17,510 nucleotides of DNA from JANYGM01 sp043764015 (GCA_043764015.1 JAYUKY010000033.1:1-17510), one strand, 5' to 3'; positions 1 to 7,349 are shown, numbered from the stretch's first letter. The notes: generated by a model not told the origin, from the sequence alone. A program made the numbers and translations.

Positions 1-70
1 TTTTTAATTTATGCCACGTCATTTTAACCACTTGTATTTTTCTTTATAAAAACCAAAGGTAAAACATTTT

Positions 71-90
71 TTGCAACGGAACTTTTACAG
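71..90 (+). repeat. 20-bp terminal inverted repeat, left copy
   Basis: TTGCAACGGAACTTTTACAG occurs here and, as its exact reverse complement, at 17417-17436. Both copies point inward and lie 70-74 bp from the window ends. Each is read in the same frame as Leu-Gln-Arg-Asn-Phe-Tyr-Ser-Asn once the next bases are included; those next bases differ only synonymously (AGT AAC here, AGC AAT at the right). The outward flanks are unrelated. It may be a dispersed repeat, a recombination site or an assembly breakpoint. Confidence 0.8.
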
Positions 91-853
91 TAACAAAAAT
101 ACTAACTTACTTGCAGAACTTGCCAAAACCAAAAATGGGCAACTTTATTTTTATGAGTCTTTTGTTGTTTCAGATGACTACTATATGAATGCATTAGAAA
201 ACTGTTATTTGGACGAAATGAGTAAACCAAAAGTGTATTCTAAATCAAAAACAAATGCAAAAGACCATTCGTTTGCTTGTTGTCTGCTTTACGAACACTA
301 CCGCAAAAACAATAAACCAAAACTTATGAATAAGATTGGGAAAAGGTTATTTGGGAATGTATCAGATAAAGAAGCTACTTTAGCGGAGATGCAAGATATA
401 CGCCCTTATGTGCGTTATTGGGCGCAAAAAATGATTTATTTGCATCATAATGAGCGTAGTATAAATGAAAATGAAATTGAAAATAAGCTAAGGTCGTGTC
501 AGGGCGCAAATGAAACGCCTTTTGCTATTTCGCAACTTGTGCAAAGTTTGCATATTTTGGGGCGAAAAGAGCATCTTATTGAGGTTTATGAGGATTTTAT
601 GAATAACAATAATCCAGCAGATATCTACTCAAATGATTGGTATTTAGGTTGTATGTTGCCAATGTGGGAAATAGTCATAAAAACTTATATAGCTAATAAT
701 CAGCAAGATAAAGCGCAAAAACTTACTCTGCAGATTTTGCAAAATAATGTAAAAACTAAAGATATTTTCAGTCCAAAAATGTATGTATTTACGCAAAATT
801 GGTCTATTATAGAGGATTTCAAAAAACTTGCTGATAAACAAATAATAGCCTAA
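71..853 (+). CDS. Hypothetical helical protein, N-terminus uncertain
   Basis: I do not recognise this 260-residue protein. It has no signal peptide or membrane segment. It is rich in charged and aromatic residues, and the second half alternates amphipathic helices in a way that resembles TPR/Sel1-like helical repeats (for example around residues 150-180 and 200-235), but no repeat consensus is convincing. The frame opens at a TTG (71) that lies inside the 20-bp repeat shared with the right end of the window; a TAA at 47 closes the frame upstream. The first in-frame ATG is at 185 (residue 39). The real start is therefore either TTG 71 or ATG 185, or the 5' end has been replaced by a rearrangement. 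A possible promoter for the next gene lies right after its stop, so the two are not necessarily one operon. Coding status is likely; function unknown. Confidence 0.7.
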   Translation: MQRNFYSNKNTNLLAELAKTKNGQLYFYESFVVSDDYYMNALENCYLDEMSKPKVYSKSKTNAKDHSFACCLLYEHYRKNNKPKLMNKIGKRLFGNVSDKEATLAEMQDIRPYVRYWAQKMIYLHHNERSINENEIENKLRSCQGANETPFAISQLVQSLHILGRKEHLIEVYEDFMNNNNPADIYSNDWYLGCMLPMWEIVIKTYIANNQQDKAQKLTLQILQNNVKTKDIFSPKMYVFTQNWSIIEDFKKLADKQIIA

Positions 854-880
854 AATTCCCTTTTTTGAGTATTATTTTTG

Positions 881-888
881 TATCTTTG
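881..888 (+). promoter_or_regulatory. Bacteroidota-type -7 box upstream of the 913 gene
   Basis: TATCTTTG matches TAnnTTTG exactly and is followed by GCA, with the ATG at 913. A TTTG at 864-867 could serve as the -33 element, but its 13-bp spacing is shorter than the usual 19 or so. Transcription would begin about 18 bases before the start codon. Confidence 0.6.
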
Positions 889-912
889 CAGAAATAAAAA
901 TACTTCAAAATT

Positions 913-1560
913 ATGTCAAAAAAACAACAATGGACAGAGGCGGAACTTGTACTTGCCTTCAAACTCAACAGAATTACTGATTATGAAACGCCACTTGTCA
1001 AAGAATGGCTTACAGTTCAAAACCCTGTGTTTTCTGTTGGAGAACAGCATATTTTTGAGATGATTTACCCAAAAGTAATATCAAAAATAACGGGTTGGAG
1101 TGAGGAAGACCTAAAAATGAAATTTATTTGCTTTGTATTAGAATTAGGTTATTTAATTGATTTTGATAATTTTGTAACATTTTTTGATAAAAAACTTTCA
1201 GGCATTGTAGAAGGATTTTCTTTGAGTGTAAAATCTGATTTTATGATGGCAACAGGTTTTATGAATTTATACAAAAATCCATATTTTCATTTTCAAGAAT
1301 ATAAGCCACAACTAAATCCTGCTGGCGAGCCAATGGCGCAACTTTTAGAGGCTTTTTTAATTGCACAAGAGAAAAATAAAAATGGAAAACCACTTTACGG
1401 CGTTGAGGTGATTGGGGCAACGTGGCGTTTTGTGGTGATGTTGCAGAAAGATTATTGTATTTCTAAGTCTTTTGATTGTACTGATAAAGATGATTTGATG
1501 AAAATCATTGCTATTTTACGCAAGTTCAAAGAGATTTTACAGACAAAAATATTAGATTAA
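913..1560 (+). CDS. Conserved-looking hypothetical protein (215 aa)
   Basis: I do not recognise this protein with confidence. It is soluble, with no signal peptide or membrane segment. The N-terminal half (residues 1-120) is helical. The C-terminal half (about 130-210) has the feel of an alpha/beta core: a helix with GEPMAQLLEAF, then strands around PLYGVEVIGATWRFVVM, then DYCISKSFDCT and a final helix. This order resembles proteins with a restriction-endonuclease-like (PD-(D/E)XK) fold, but the usual D...ExK residues are not clearly present, so that is only a suggestion. The ATG at 913 follows a good -7 box by 24 bases, which supports the start. It converges on the downstream transporter fragment: the four bases TTAA at 1557-1560 supply the stop codons of both genes. 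Confidence 0.85.
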   Translation: MSKKQQWTEAELVLAFKLNRITDYETPLVKEWLTVQNPVFSVGEQHIFEMIYPKVISKITGWSEEDLKMKFICFVLELGYLIDFDNFVTFFDKKLSGIVEGFSLSVKSDFMMATGFMNLYKNPYFHFQEYKPQLNPAGEPMAQLLEAFLIAQEKNKNGKPLYGVEVIGATWRFVVMLQKDYCISKSFDCTDKDDLMKIIAILRKFKEILQTKILD

Positions 1561-1955
1561 ACAAGTTTAAAAACTGCTAATGCCATTATTTGAAGGACTA
1601 TTCCCACATATTGCTGGCGTGAAATATGTTCTTTATAGAAAATTTTACCTATCAAAACAGGAATAATTTTGCCAAAAATTCCCACAATCACTATAGAAGA
1701 AACAGGCAAAGTTGCATAAACCAAATTACTGCAATAAACGCCCACAGCACCCAAAGAAGAGATAATTAGTAAGAAAAATAGGGCTTTTTGTTGTGAGATT
1801 TTTGGTTGATTTATTTGGTTTTCTGATGTATTTTTTGGTTGATTTTCTTGATAATTTTTTAGTAATGTTTTTGATAAAATGATTACTAAAACACTCATTA
1901 CAAGAATTGTAGCCTCCAAAATAAACCCAAAAGTAGCTACTCCTAATTTTAGCAA
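1557..1955 (-). CDS. EamA/DMT-family transporter fragment, probably frameshifted
   Basis: The 132 residues look like the C-terminal half of a drug/metabolite transporter of the EamA family. Four hydrophobic segments are visible: about residues 8-30, 56-78, 84-104 and 113-131. Between the third and fourth sits the family-typical motif YKEHIS preceding a membrane segment. EamA proteins usually carry two such halves (about 280-300 aa); only one is here. The frame begins with TTG at 1955 and has no ATG. A neighbouring frame starting with ATG at 2001 gives MRPENLALLAILTTSIAK, which would make a sensible hydrophobic lead-in to the KLGVATFGF of this frame. The two frames differ by one base, so a single-base frameshift near 1950-1960 is plausible. 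A long hydrophilic Asn/Gln/Lys loop (residues 32-55) separates the first two segments. It could be a pseudogene, a real single-domain transporter, or a sequencing error. Confidence 0.6.
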   Translation of the reverse strand: MLKLGVATFGFILEATILVMSVLVIILSKTLLKNYQENQPKNTSENQINQPKISQQKALFFLLIISSLGAVGVYCSNLVYATLPVSSIVIVGIFGKIIPVLIGKIFYKEHISRQQYVGIVLQIMALAVFKLV

Positions 1956-2142
1956 TGCTTGTGGTCAAAATAGCCAATAAAGCAAGATTTTCTGGGCGCA
2001 TTTTTTAAGTATGAAGTTGGACTTTGACGTAATTTTTAATGATATATTTTATCCGAAATTAAAGAGATTTCTATCCAAATACCAAAATATTCTCTTTTGT
2101 CAAGAGATTTATCATATTATTTCTAATTGGTAATTTTATATG

Positions 2143-2150
2143 TATCTTTG
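2143..2150 (+). promoter_or_regulatory. Possible hutG promoter -7 box
   Basis: TATCTTTG followed by GCC matches the Bacteroidota TAnnTTTG box. No good -33 TTTG is found at the usual spacing (a TTG lies only 13 bp upstream). If used, hutG would have a leader of roughly 120 bases, long enough to hold the hairpin at 2191-2231. Confidence 0.5.
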
Positions 2151-2190
2151 CCTAAGTTTATTTGAGTGGTTTCCATTCATATTTCAGTTT

Positions 2191-2231
2191 TTAGGAAAAC
2201 AAAAATACACTAATAAGCCTATTTTTCCTAA
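2191..2231 (+). promoter_or_regulatory. Leader stem-loop upstream of hutG
   Basis: TTAGGAAAA (2191-2199) and TTTTCCTAA (2223-2231) are perfect 9-bp complements with a 23-base loop. They lie in the proposed hutG leader, 46 bases before the ATG. The stem is AT-rich and weak, so a regulatory role is only possible. Confidence 0.3.
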
Positions 2232-2276
2232 TAATCCTTCGTTGCAACAAAGTTATTTACAATTCACAATTAAAAA

Positions 2277-3269
2277 ATGTATAGAATACCCAACAAAAAA
2301 CTTTGGCAAGGACGCATAGACACGCTAGATGGGCGTGAGGGTTTCCGCTGGCATCAAGCCATACAAACACTCCCTATCAATAGCCCAGATTTTACGCCTG
2401 TATCTGCAAATGATGCCGTTAGCTACGTCATTACAGGCTTTTGTTGTGATGAGGGCGTAAAACGTAATTTGGGACGTATTGGTGCAAGTGAAGCTCCAAA
2501 ACACATTAGAAAAGCACTTGCTAACCTTCCCTATCATCTTTCTGATAAAAGTAAAATTATTGATATTGGAGATGTGGTGTGTTTGGGTGATTTTTTGGAA
2601 GATGCACAAGTGGATTTAGGAGAGAAAATTGATTATATTCTTTCCAAAGGCTACAAAAGTATTGTTTTGGGTGGCGGACACGAGGTAGCCTACGGGCATT
2701 ATTTGGGTATTCATCATTTCGCAAGAAAACATCAACTAAATGTGGGTATTATCAATTTTGATGCACATTTGGACACTCGTAGCTACAAAGAAAATGCTAT
2801 AGATAGAACTGGGAAAGGCAATTCTGGTACGCCTTTTTTGCAAATTTCAGAGCTTTGTGAAAAGAATGCTATGCCTTTTCATTATCTTGCTATTGGTATC
2901 CAAAAACAAAGCAATACAACCAAAATTTTCAATAATGCAAAAGAAATTGGCGCAAAATATATCCTCTCAAATAGGGTAAATATGCACTATTTATCAGAAT
3001 TATTAGAAAAATTAGAATATTTTGTAGCTGACAAAGATGCGCTTTATATTACGGTTTGTATGGATGTTTTTGCGGCTGCTTTTGCGCCTGCTGTAAGTGC
3101 TACAAATGGAGAAGGTGTTTATCCAGAGGTGATTTTTGCGCTCTTAGATTACCTTGCCAATACTCGCAAAATCATTGCTTTTGATATTGCAGAACTTAAT
3201 CCACAATTTGATAGAGATGAACAAACCGCAAAACTTGCTGCAAATTTGATTTTCAAAGTAGTTTCATAA
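2277..3269 (+). CDS. hutG: Formimidoylglutamase, arginase/ureohydrolase family
   Basis: This enzyme would hydrolyse N-formimidoyl-L-glutamate to glutamate and formamide, the last step of one branch of histidine degradation, in the cytoplasm. At 330 residues it has the family's usual length. The two-metal (Mn) site motifs are in order: GGGHEVA with His135, then NFDAHLDTR with Asp162, His164 and Asp166, then TVCMDVFAAAFAP with Asp263. In classical arginases this last motif is SxDxD; the first Asp position is Cys261 here, a change I believe occurs in some HutG-type members but cannot check. The N-terminal portion, with RIGA near residue 70, is also typical of the family. No other hut gene is next to it, so the assignment rests on the protein alone; another ureohydrolase substrate is possible. 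A terminator-like repeat lies just after the stop. Confidence 0.88.
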   Translation: MYRIPNKKLWQGRIDTLDGREGFRWHQAIQTLPINSPDFTPVSANDAVSYVITGFCCDEGVKRNLGRIGASEAPKHIRKALANLPYHLSDKSKIIDIGDVVCLGDFLEDAQVDLGEKIDYILSKGYKSIVLGGGHEVAYGHYLGIHHFARKHQLNVGIINFDAHLDTRSYKENAIDRTGKGNSGTPFLQISELCEKNAMPFHYLAIGIQKQSNTTKIFNNAKEIGAKYILSNRVNMHYLSELLEKLEYFVADKDALYITVCMDVFAAAFAPAVSATNGEGVYPEVIFALLDYLANTRKIIAFDIAELNPQFDRDEQTAKLAANLIFKVVS

Positions 3270-3290
3270 AATAATCTAACTGATAATAAT

Positions 3291-3358
3291 AAAAAAGTGT
3301 TATTCTGATAATCAGAATAACACTTTTGCGTATTTTGAGGAATACTTGTAATTTTTTT
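3291..3358 (-). terminator. 68-bp terminator-like repeat, copy 1
   Basis: A 17-bp perfect inverted repeat (3293-3309 and 3311-3327) is followed on the minus strand by a run of T, giving a strong intrinsic terminator for the phosphatase gene. It can also serve the convergent hutG. A second small stem (GTATT 3330-3334 with AATAC 3341-3345) lies between the main hairpin and the phosphatase stop codon, which the repeat overlaps by two bases. All 68 bases recur at 7273-7340 in the same orientation with a single difference (T3303 versus C7285). Confidence 0.85.
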
Positions 3359-4829
3359 ATAGCCTAATTCCCATCACAGTAATATCATCTATTTGTTTTT
3401 GATTAGTTGCCTCCATCCACGCTGTAATAGTGTTTTCTAATAGTTTTTGCTGATTGTGCATAGGCATTTGGTGGTTAGATTCCAAAAGGCTATGTAGTTG
3501 TCTTGAAGAAAATTTACGCATCTGCTCACCTCCAAACTGGTCTTGAAAGCCATCAGAAAACAAATATAGTGTTGTATTTTCTTCTATTTGTAGCTCGTGT
3601 ATATTGAAAAATATAGTATCCTCTTCCTCAATAGAGCCTCCAATACCTTTATTAGTTGTTTTTAATAATTTCATCTCGTTATTATGAATATAAATAACAG
3701 TATGATGCGCTCCAGAAATTTTCAGCTTTCTAGTATTTTTGTTCCACATACATAAGCCGCAATCTAGCCCGTCATGTGCGCCTGTTGTGCTTTGTTTGAG
3801 TGCATAAGTAATTGATTTATGCAGCTCTATGAGTATTTGGTCAGGTTCATAGATATTTTTATCAAGTACGATATTATCCAACATTCCTTTTGCAAGCATA
3901 CTCATCAGCGCACCTGGCACACCGTGACCAGTACAGTCTGCTACTGCAAAAAACACTAAATCCTCGTGTTCCAACATCCAATAAAAATCTCCTGAAACAA
4001 TGTCTTTAGGCTTATAAAGTACAAAATGCTCCTTAAAATGCGTTTCAAAAGTATGCTTTTCAGGTAAAATAGCGGTTTGAATACGTTTTGCATAAGTAAT
4101 GCTACTCACTATATTATGATTTTTGACTTCAATAATATTTTTTTGTGCTTCTATTTCATCTCTTTGTGTCATTATTTCTTCGTGTTGCTGCTTGAGTTCC
4201 TCGTGTCTTTCTTCTAGCATTTCTAGAGCTTCTGCAAGAGCAAAACGCTGTTTAAAATTGTTTTTGAGGAGATAATACCTATAAATAGCAACTGTAAAAC
4301 AAGCTATTCCAGCAACGAGAAATATGGCAAACCCTTTTTCCAAAAAGAAATCCAGTACATTTTTATTACAAAATATTACATAAAAAAGAATATTTATAAA
4401 TAATACATAAGAAAAATTAATAATAAACAAATGTGGGCGCAAAATAGTAAGTATTGCACCAGTCAAAAATAGTGTGATGCTACTTATTAGGTGAGAAGTC
4501 CAATCTGTACTATTCACCCAGTAAGCACCACCCATATAAATTACAAAAGCAATCACTTCAAAGACTATTTCGTGGCTAAATTTGAATTTTTTGAATAAAA
4601 CAAGTGTAATAGCCACTATCAAAGAAGGTGTAAATCTAAAAAACCACCAAAGCATTTCATTGTCTTTTGGCGTGTTCCATTGCGGAAAAATACTTGTTGG
4701 ATAAAAAAACACGACCATAATACCACCCCAAAAAGCATATAAATTACCTATTCTTTTATATTCTTTACTCCATTCTTCTTCCAAATCTAGCCCAAGAAGT
4801 TCTTTTGCTTTTCTTTTTATATTATTCAT
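3357..4829 (-). CDS. Membrane-anchored SpoIIE/PP2C-type serine phosphatase
   Basis: This 490-residue protein is probably a signalling phosphatase acting on phosphoserine or phosphothreonine of a partner such as an anti-sigma-factor antagonist. An N-terminal domain has six membrane segments (about residues 30-50, 62-80, 87-105, 113-130, 134-154 and 167-188). A Glu/Gln-rich coiled coil follows (about 195-240), then the linker NIVSSITYAKRIQTAILP that is typical of Bacteroidota proteins of this class. The SpoIIE domain (about 265-490) keeps the metal-binding acidic residues: Asp281 (SGDFYW), Asp298 (ADCTGHG), Asp426 (SDGFQDQ) and Asp481/Asp482 (DDITV). There is no TPR or GAF sensor; the membrane domain presumably senses the signal. 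The gene starts 49 bases after the carotenoid-oxygenase stop with no terminator between, so the two are likely one transcript. It ends at the 68-bp repeat. The substrate cannot be read from the sequence. Confidence 0.93.
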   Translation of the reverse strand: MNNIKRKAKELLGLDLEEEWSKEYKRIGNLYAFWGGIMVVFFYPTSIFPQWNTPKDNEMLWWFFRFTPSLIVAITLVLFKKFKFSHEIVFEVIAFVIYMGGAYWVNSTDWTSHLISSITLFLTGAILTILRPHLFIINFSYVLFINILFYVIFCNKNVLDFFLEKGFAIFLVAGIACFTVAIYRYYLLKNNFKQRFALAEALEMLEERHEELKQQHEEIMTQRDEIEAQKNIIEVKNHNIVSSITYAKRIQTAILPEKHTFETHFKEHFVLYKPKDIVSGDFYWMLEHEDLVFFAVADCTGHGVPGALMSMLAKGMLDNIVLDKNIYEPDQILIELHKSITYALKQSTTGAHDGLDCGLCMWNKNTRKLKISGAHHTVIYIHNNEMKLLKTTNKGIGGSIEEEDTIFFNIHELQIEENTTLYLFSDGFQDQFGGEQMRKFSSRQLHSLLESNHQMPMHNQQKLLENTITAWMEATNQKQIDDITVMGIRL

Positions 4830-4878
4830 TAGTTAGAGAAATTATTTTATTTAGTTTTTGTAAGATATTTTATTATTT

Positions 4879-7122
4879 TTATTTGAAATGAGGATAAACA
4901 TATTCATCAAAAATTGTTTGAGCCTCTTTTTGTAGCGTTTTATTGGTTATTTTATTTATCATAAAATCATAATCAGGTTTCATAGGAATAACATAATCAG
5001 GTGTAGAAACCTCATTTGCCTCTTTCACCCAAACGCTATGAATAGTAAAGGCAAATTGCATTGCTGGGTGGTCAAGTTTGCAAATTGCACCCTGCGCAAG
5101 GTTATTCGCATCAAAAAGCCATATTTCAGAATTATGTTGTTTTGTTTCTTTACCATTCACGACCACTATATCTGTTGTAACCACAGTACAAAAAATATAA
5201 CCATCTTTTTGCAAAGGAATTGCCTCATTACGTTCATTTTGCGTGTATTTGCGTGGTACAAACTGCAAAGACCACATAAAATAATCTTTTGGAAACAAAA
5301 AATAATCATCTACTGTCATTGTATCAGTAGCCACACATTTTAAAATATATGGTGTTTCTTTTTCAGTAAAAGCAAGCACTTCTTCCGCCTGAAAAATCCT
5401 ATTTCTTTTAGGATTTTTGTACAAATCATAAATAAAATCAGTCAGCATTTTCTTAGAAAGCCCATAACTTTGCCAAAAAATATGCGTAATTTCTGCTACA
5501 TTTTCATCAGGTGAGAGCATATCCCTGTACGTGTATAAGCCCACCGCCCACGTATGGGCTTGGGTAAGATTACCTTCTTTGTCTTCTCCTGTGAGGTACA
5601 AAAATCTCGTTTTATCTTCTAATAATTTGCCATTTTTAGCATCTATGACGCATTTTCCTATTTTCCCTATGTCCATTTCACCAACTGCAATTAGCCCCAA
5701 ACGCTCTGTATCTATCTCTTGTCTAACACTTTGTGTATTATTTTCATTTATTTTGAGTGTATCATAAGGGCGCAACCATTCCGCAGGACAAGCAGAGCAA
5801 TTATGTGCTGTATGCACCGTAATAATGCCATTTGGATTTTCGTAGTTAGCAGAAAAATGGACTGTTTCTACCAGCAAAGTTGTTTTTTGAGCTATTACAG
5901 AGGTTTTATCATCTAATAAATCCTTTCTATTAACAATATAAATGCTAGAATAATCATTCATAATACCACTAATGAGTTTTCTGAAAAACGCATCAATTCT
6001 ATAATTGTGAGGGAATGGATTATTTATCATAACATCAAAAGAAAACTTAAAATTGGTATCAGCCAATAATAAATAATCTTTTGTAAGCCCTATTTGATGC
6101 ATATTATGGGCTATTTCTATGCCTTTGCCATTTGTGTCTAAAACCTTCCATTTTTTTGGTGTAAGTTCACCTTTCCAACGAATAAGGTATATTTCGTTTA
6201 GGTGTGAAAATTTTTTGCCAATTATTTTATAAAATAATTGTTCCAACCAATGCCAAAATTTACTAAAAATAGATTTTTCTATTTTATTTTCAAGGTTTTG
6301 GAAAAAATGCGTTATTTCTTCATAAACTTTTTCTCCTAGTTCTACTTTTTCCCAATCTATGACTTTCTCCAAAAGTTTTTGTTCTATATTTTCTATTTCG
6401 TGTGGTAAAAAATCAAAAATAGTGGTTGCTTCCATCAATGCAGCTGTAGTTTTGGTGAAATTGACAGAAAAAACTTCTTGCGTTTGAGGGTCAAAAACAG
6501 GGTGCGCAGTTGTAAGCACCATAGCAATTGGTTGTTTCATAAATGGTGGCATACCACTTTCCCAAAACTCATTTTTGCCAACAGGCGTGATAAGTGTAAG
6601 GTTTTTTGGGTCAAATTCAAAAGGACGACCAGCATCAAAAGTTGCCAGCAAACGCAACTCACCACCGTTTTTAGTACCTTTTTTACCTAAACGAAAAGGT
6701 GTAATGGCAGTATTTATCTCGTTACGAGTGCCTAATTTGGTGGAAATGCGGGCAATACCAAAATTTTTGAACCCCAAATGCCAAAAACGGTTATCTTTTG
6801 GATTAGCAATAGCACTTGTAGCCACGTCAGCATAATAGCAAGGCGTACGGAAAATATCCGTTTTTAGATGAATTTTGCCTTTTTGCGTAAGGTCAAAACG
6901 GAACATATAACCATCTCCATTGATAACAGGTGAGCCATATTCTTGGTTGGGAGAGCCATCAGCCATATTTTTGGTAAATGGCAAACCATTGGAATTGATG
7001 CTACCAGCACCAGAATTGATGAAAACAAAACCAGATAAATCTGTTGGAATAGTGCCTGAAATAACATTTAAAAAAATATCAAGCGACTCTCGTGTAGCGG
7101 TAAGCAAATGAGGATAAGGCAT
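4879..7122 (-). CDS. Carotenoid oxygenase (RPE65/CCD) family protein with large insertion
   Basis: This 747-residue protein belongs to the non-haem iron oxygenases that cleave a carbon double bond in carotenoids, apocarotenoids or stilbenes. The N-terminus shows the family opening GTIPTDLSGFVFIN and NGDGYMFRF. Four His motifs that would hold the iron are in order: AHPVFDP (His207), MHQIGLTKDYLLLAD (His342), VHFSANYEN (His422) and TIHSVWV (His695). Usual members are about 450-550 residues. The excess includes a helical, charged segment at about 223-310 between the first and second His motifs, containing a Trp/Phe-rich amphipathic stretch near 285-305 that might touch membrane. A Cys pair (HNCSAC) lies just after the third motif. 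There is no signal peptide. The downstream gene is the SpoIIE phosphatase. No rhodopsin or carotenoid synthesis gene is in the window, so the substrate is unknown. The ATG at 7122 gives the family N-terminus directly. Confidence 0.85.
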   Translation of the reverse strand: MPYPHLLTATRESLDIFLNVISGTIPTDLSGFVFINSGAGSINSNGLPFTKNMADGSPNQEYGSPVINGDGYMFRFDLTQKGKIHLKTDIFRTPCYYADVATSAIANPKDNRFWHLGFKNFGIARISTKLGTRNEINTAITPFRLGKKGTKNGGELRLLATFDAGRPFEFDPKNLTLITPVGKNEFWESGMPPFMKQPIAMVLTTAHPVFDPQTQEVFSVNFTKTTAALMEATTIFDFLPHEIENIEQKLLEKVIDWEKVELGEKVYEEITHFFQNLENKIEKSIFSKFWHWLEQLFYKIIGKKFSHLNEIYLIRWKGELTPKKWKVLDTNGKGIEIAHNMHQIGLTKDYLLLADTNFKFSFDVMINNPFPHNYRIDAFFRKLISGIMNDYSSIYIVNRKDLLDDKTSVIAQKTTLLVETVHFSANYENPNGIITVHTAHNCSACPAEWLRPYDTLKINENNTQSVRQEIDTERLGLIAVGEMDIGKIGKCVIDAKNGKLLEDKTRFLYLTGEDKEGNLTQAHTWAVGLYTYRDMLSPDENVAEITHIFWQSYGLSKKMLTDFIYDLYKNPKRNRIFQAEEVLAFTEKETPYILKCVATDTMTVDDYFLFPKDYFMWSLQFVPRKYTQNERNEAIPLQKDGYIFCTVVTTDIVVVNGKETKQHNSEIWLFDANNLAQGAICKLDHPAMQFAFTIHSVWVKEANEVSTPDYVIPMKPDYDFMINKITNKTLQKEAQTIFDEYVYPHFK

Positions 7123-7210
7123 TATAAAAGTTAGTTAATGGTATAGTTAGTAATTTAGCGTAAAAATAATTTTTTTTTGTGATTTTACAAGCAAACTCAC
7201 AAAATAATTG

Positions 7211-7237
7211 AACTTAAATATTCTAAATATTTAAGTT
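7211..7237. promoter_or_regulatory. 12-bp perfect inverted repeat upstream of the carotenoid oxygenase
   Basis: AACTTAAATATT (7211-7222) and AATATTTAAGTT (7226-7237) are perfect complements separated by CTA, 89 bases before the oxygenase ATG. A near-match to a minus-strand -7 box (TTATTTTG, at 7200-7207) lies just downstream, so the palindrome would cover the promoter upstream region. This fits an operator, but AT-rich palindromes arise easily by chance here. Confidence 0.35.
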
Positions 7238-7272
7238 TATTGATGTAATAAAATTGAAAATAAAAATTAACA

Positions 7273-7340
7273 AAAAAAGTGTTACTCTGATAATCAGAAT
7301 AACACTTTTGCGTATTTTGAGGAATACTTGTAATTTTTTT
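7273..7340 (-). terminator. 68-bp terminator-like repeat, copy 2
   Basis: This is the second copy of the element at 3291-3358, in the same orientation, starting 9 bases after the ribonuclease G stop codon. The one difference, C7285 opposite A7299, would be an A-C mismatch in plus-strand RNA but a G-U pair in minus-strand RNA. The hairpin therefore stays fully paired only in the transcript of the minus-strand gene, which supports a role as its terminator. Flanks outside the 68 bases are unrelated to those of copy 1. Confidence 0.85.
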
Positions 7341-7349
7341 CAGGGATTT

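Larger units (their letters stand above)
1956..2276. other. Intergenic region between transporter fragment and hutG
   Basis: This stretch of 321 bases holds the probable lost 5' end of the transporter fragment (ATG at 2001 on the minus strand), a -7 box at 2143-2150, a leader hairpin at 2191-2231, the perfect palindrome GTTGCAAC at 2241-2248, and a short AATTGTG-type heptamer pair (minus strand) just before the hutG ATG. No further gene is visible. Confidence 0.6.

Noticed and set aside
878..1063. Plus-strand 61-residue frame overlapping the 913 gene
   Set aside because: It starts before the likely transcript start and has no recognisable features; the longer frame explains the region.
913..1560. 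Assignment of the 215-residue protein as a PD-(D/E)XK nuclease
   Set aside because: The predicted strand-helix order is suggestive, but the catalytic D...ExK residues are not clearly present, so it is left as unknown.
2241..2248. GTTGCAAC palindrome before hutG as a metal-repressor (Fur/Zur-like) box
   Set aside because: Only one 8-bp palindrome with no second half-site or metal-related gene; too short to support a regulator assignment.
5038..7111. Plus-strand open frames inside the carotenoid oxygenase gene
   Set aside because: They are antisense to a gene with intact motifs, and their proteins look like translated noise rich in Cys, Phe and Ile.
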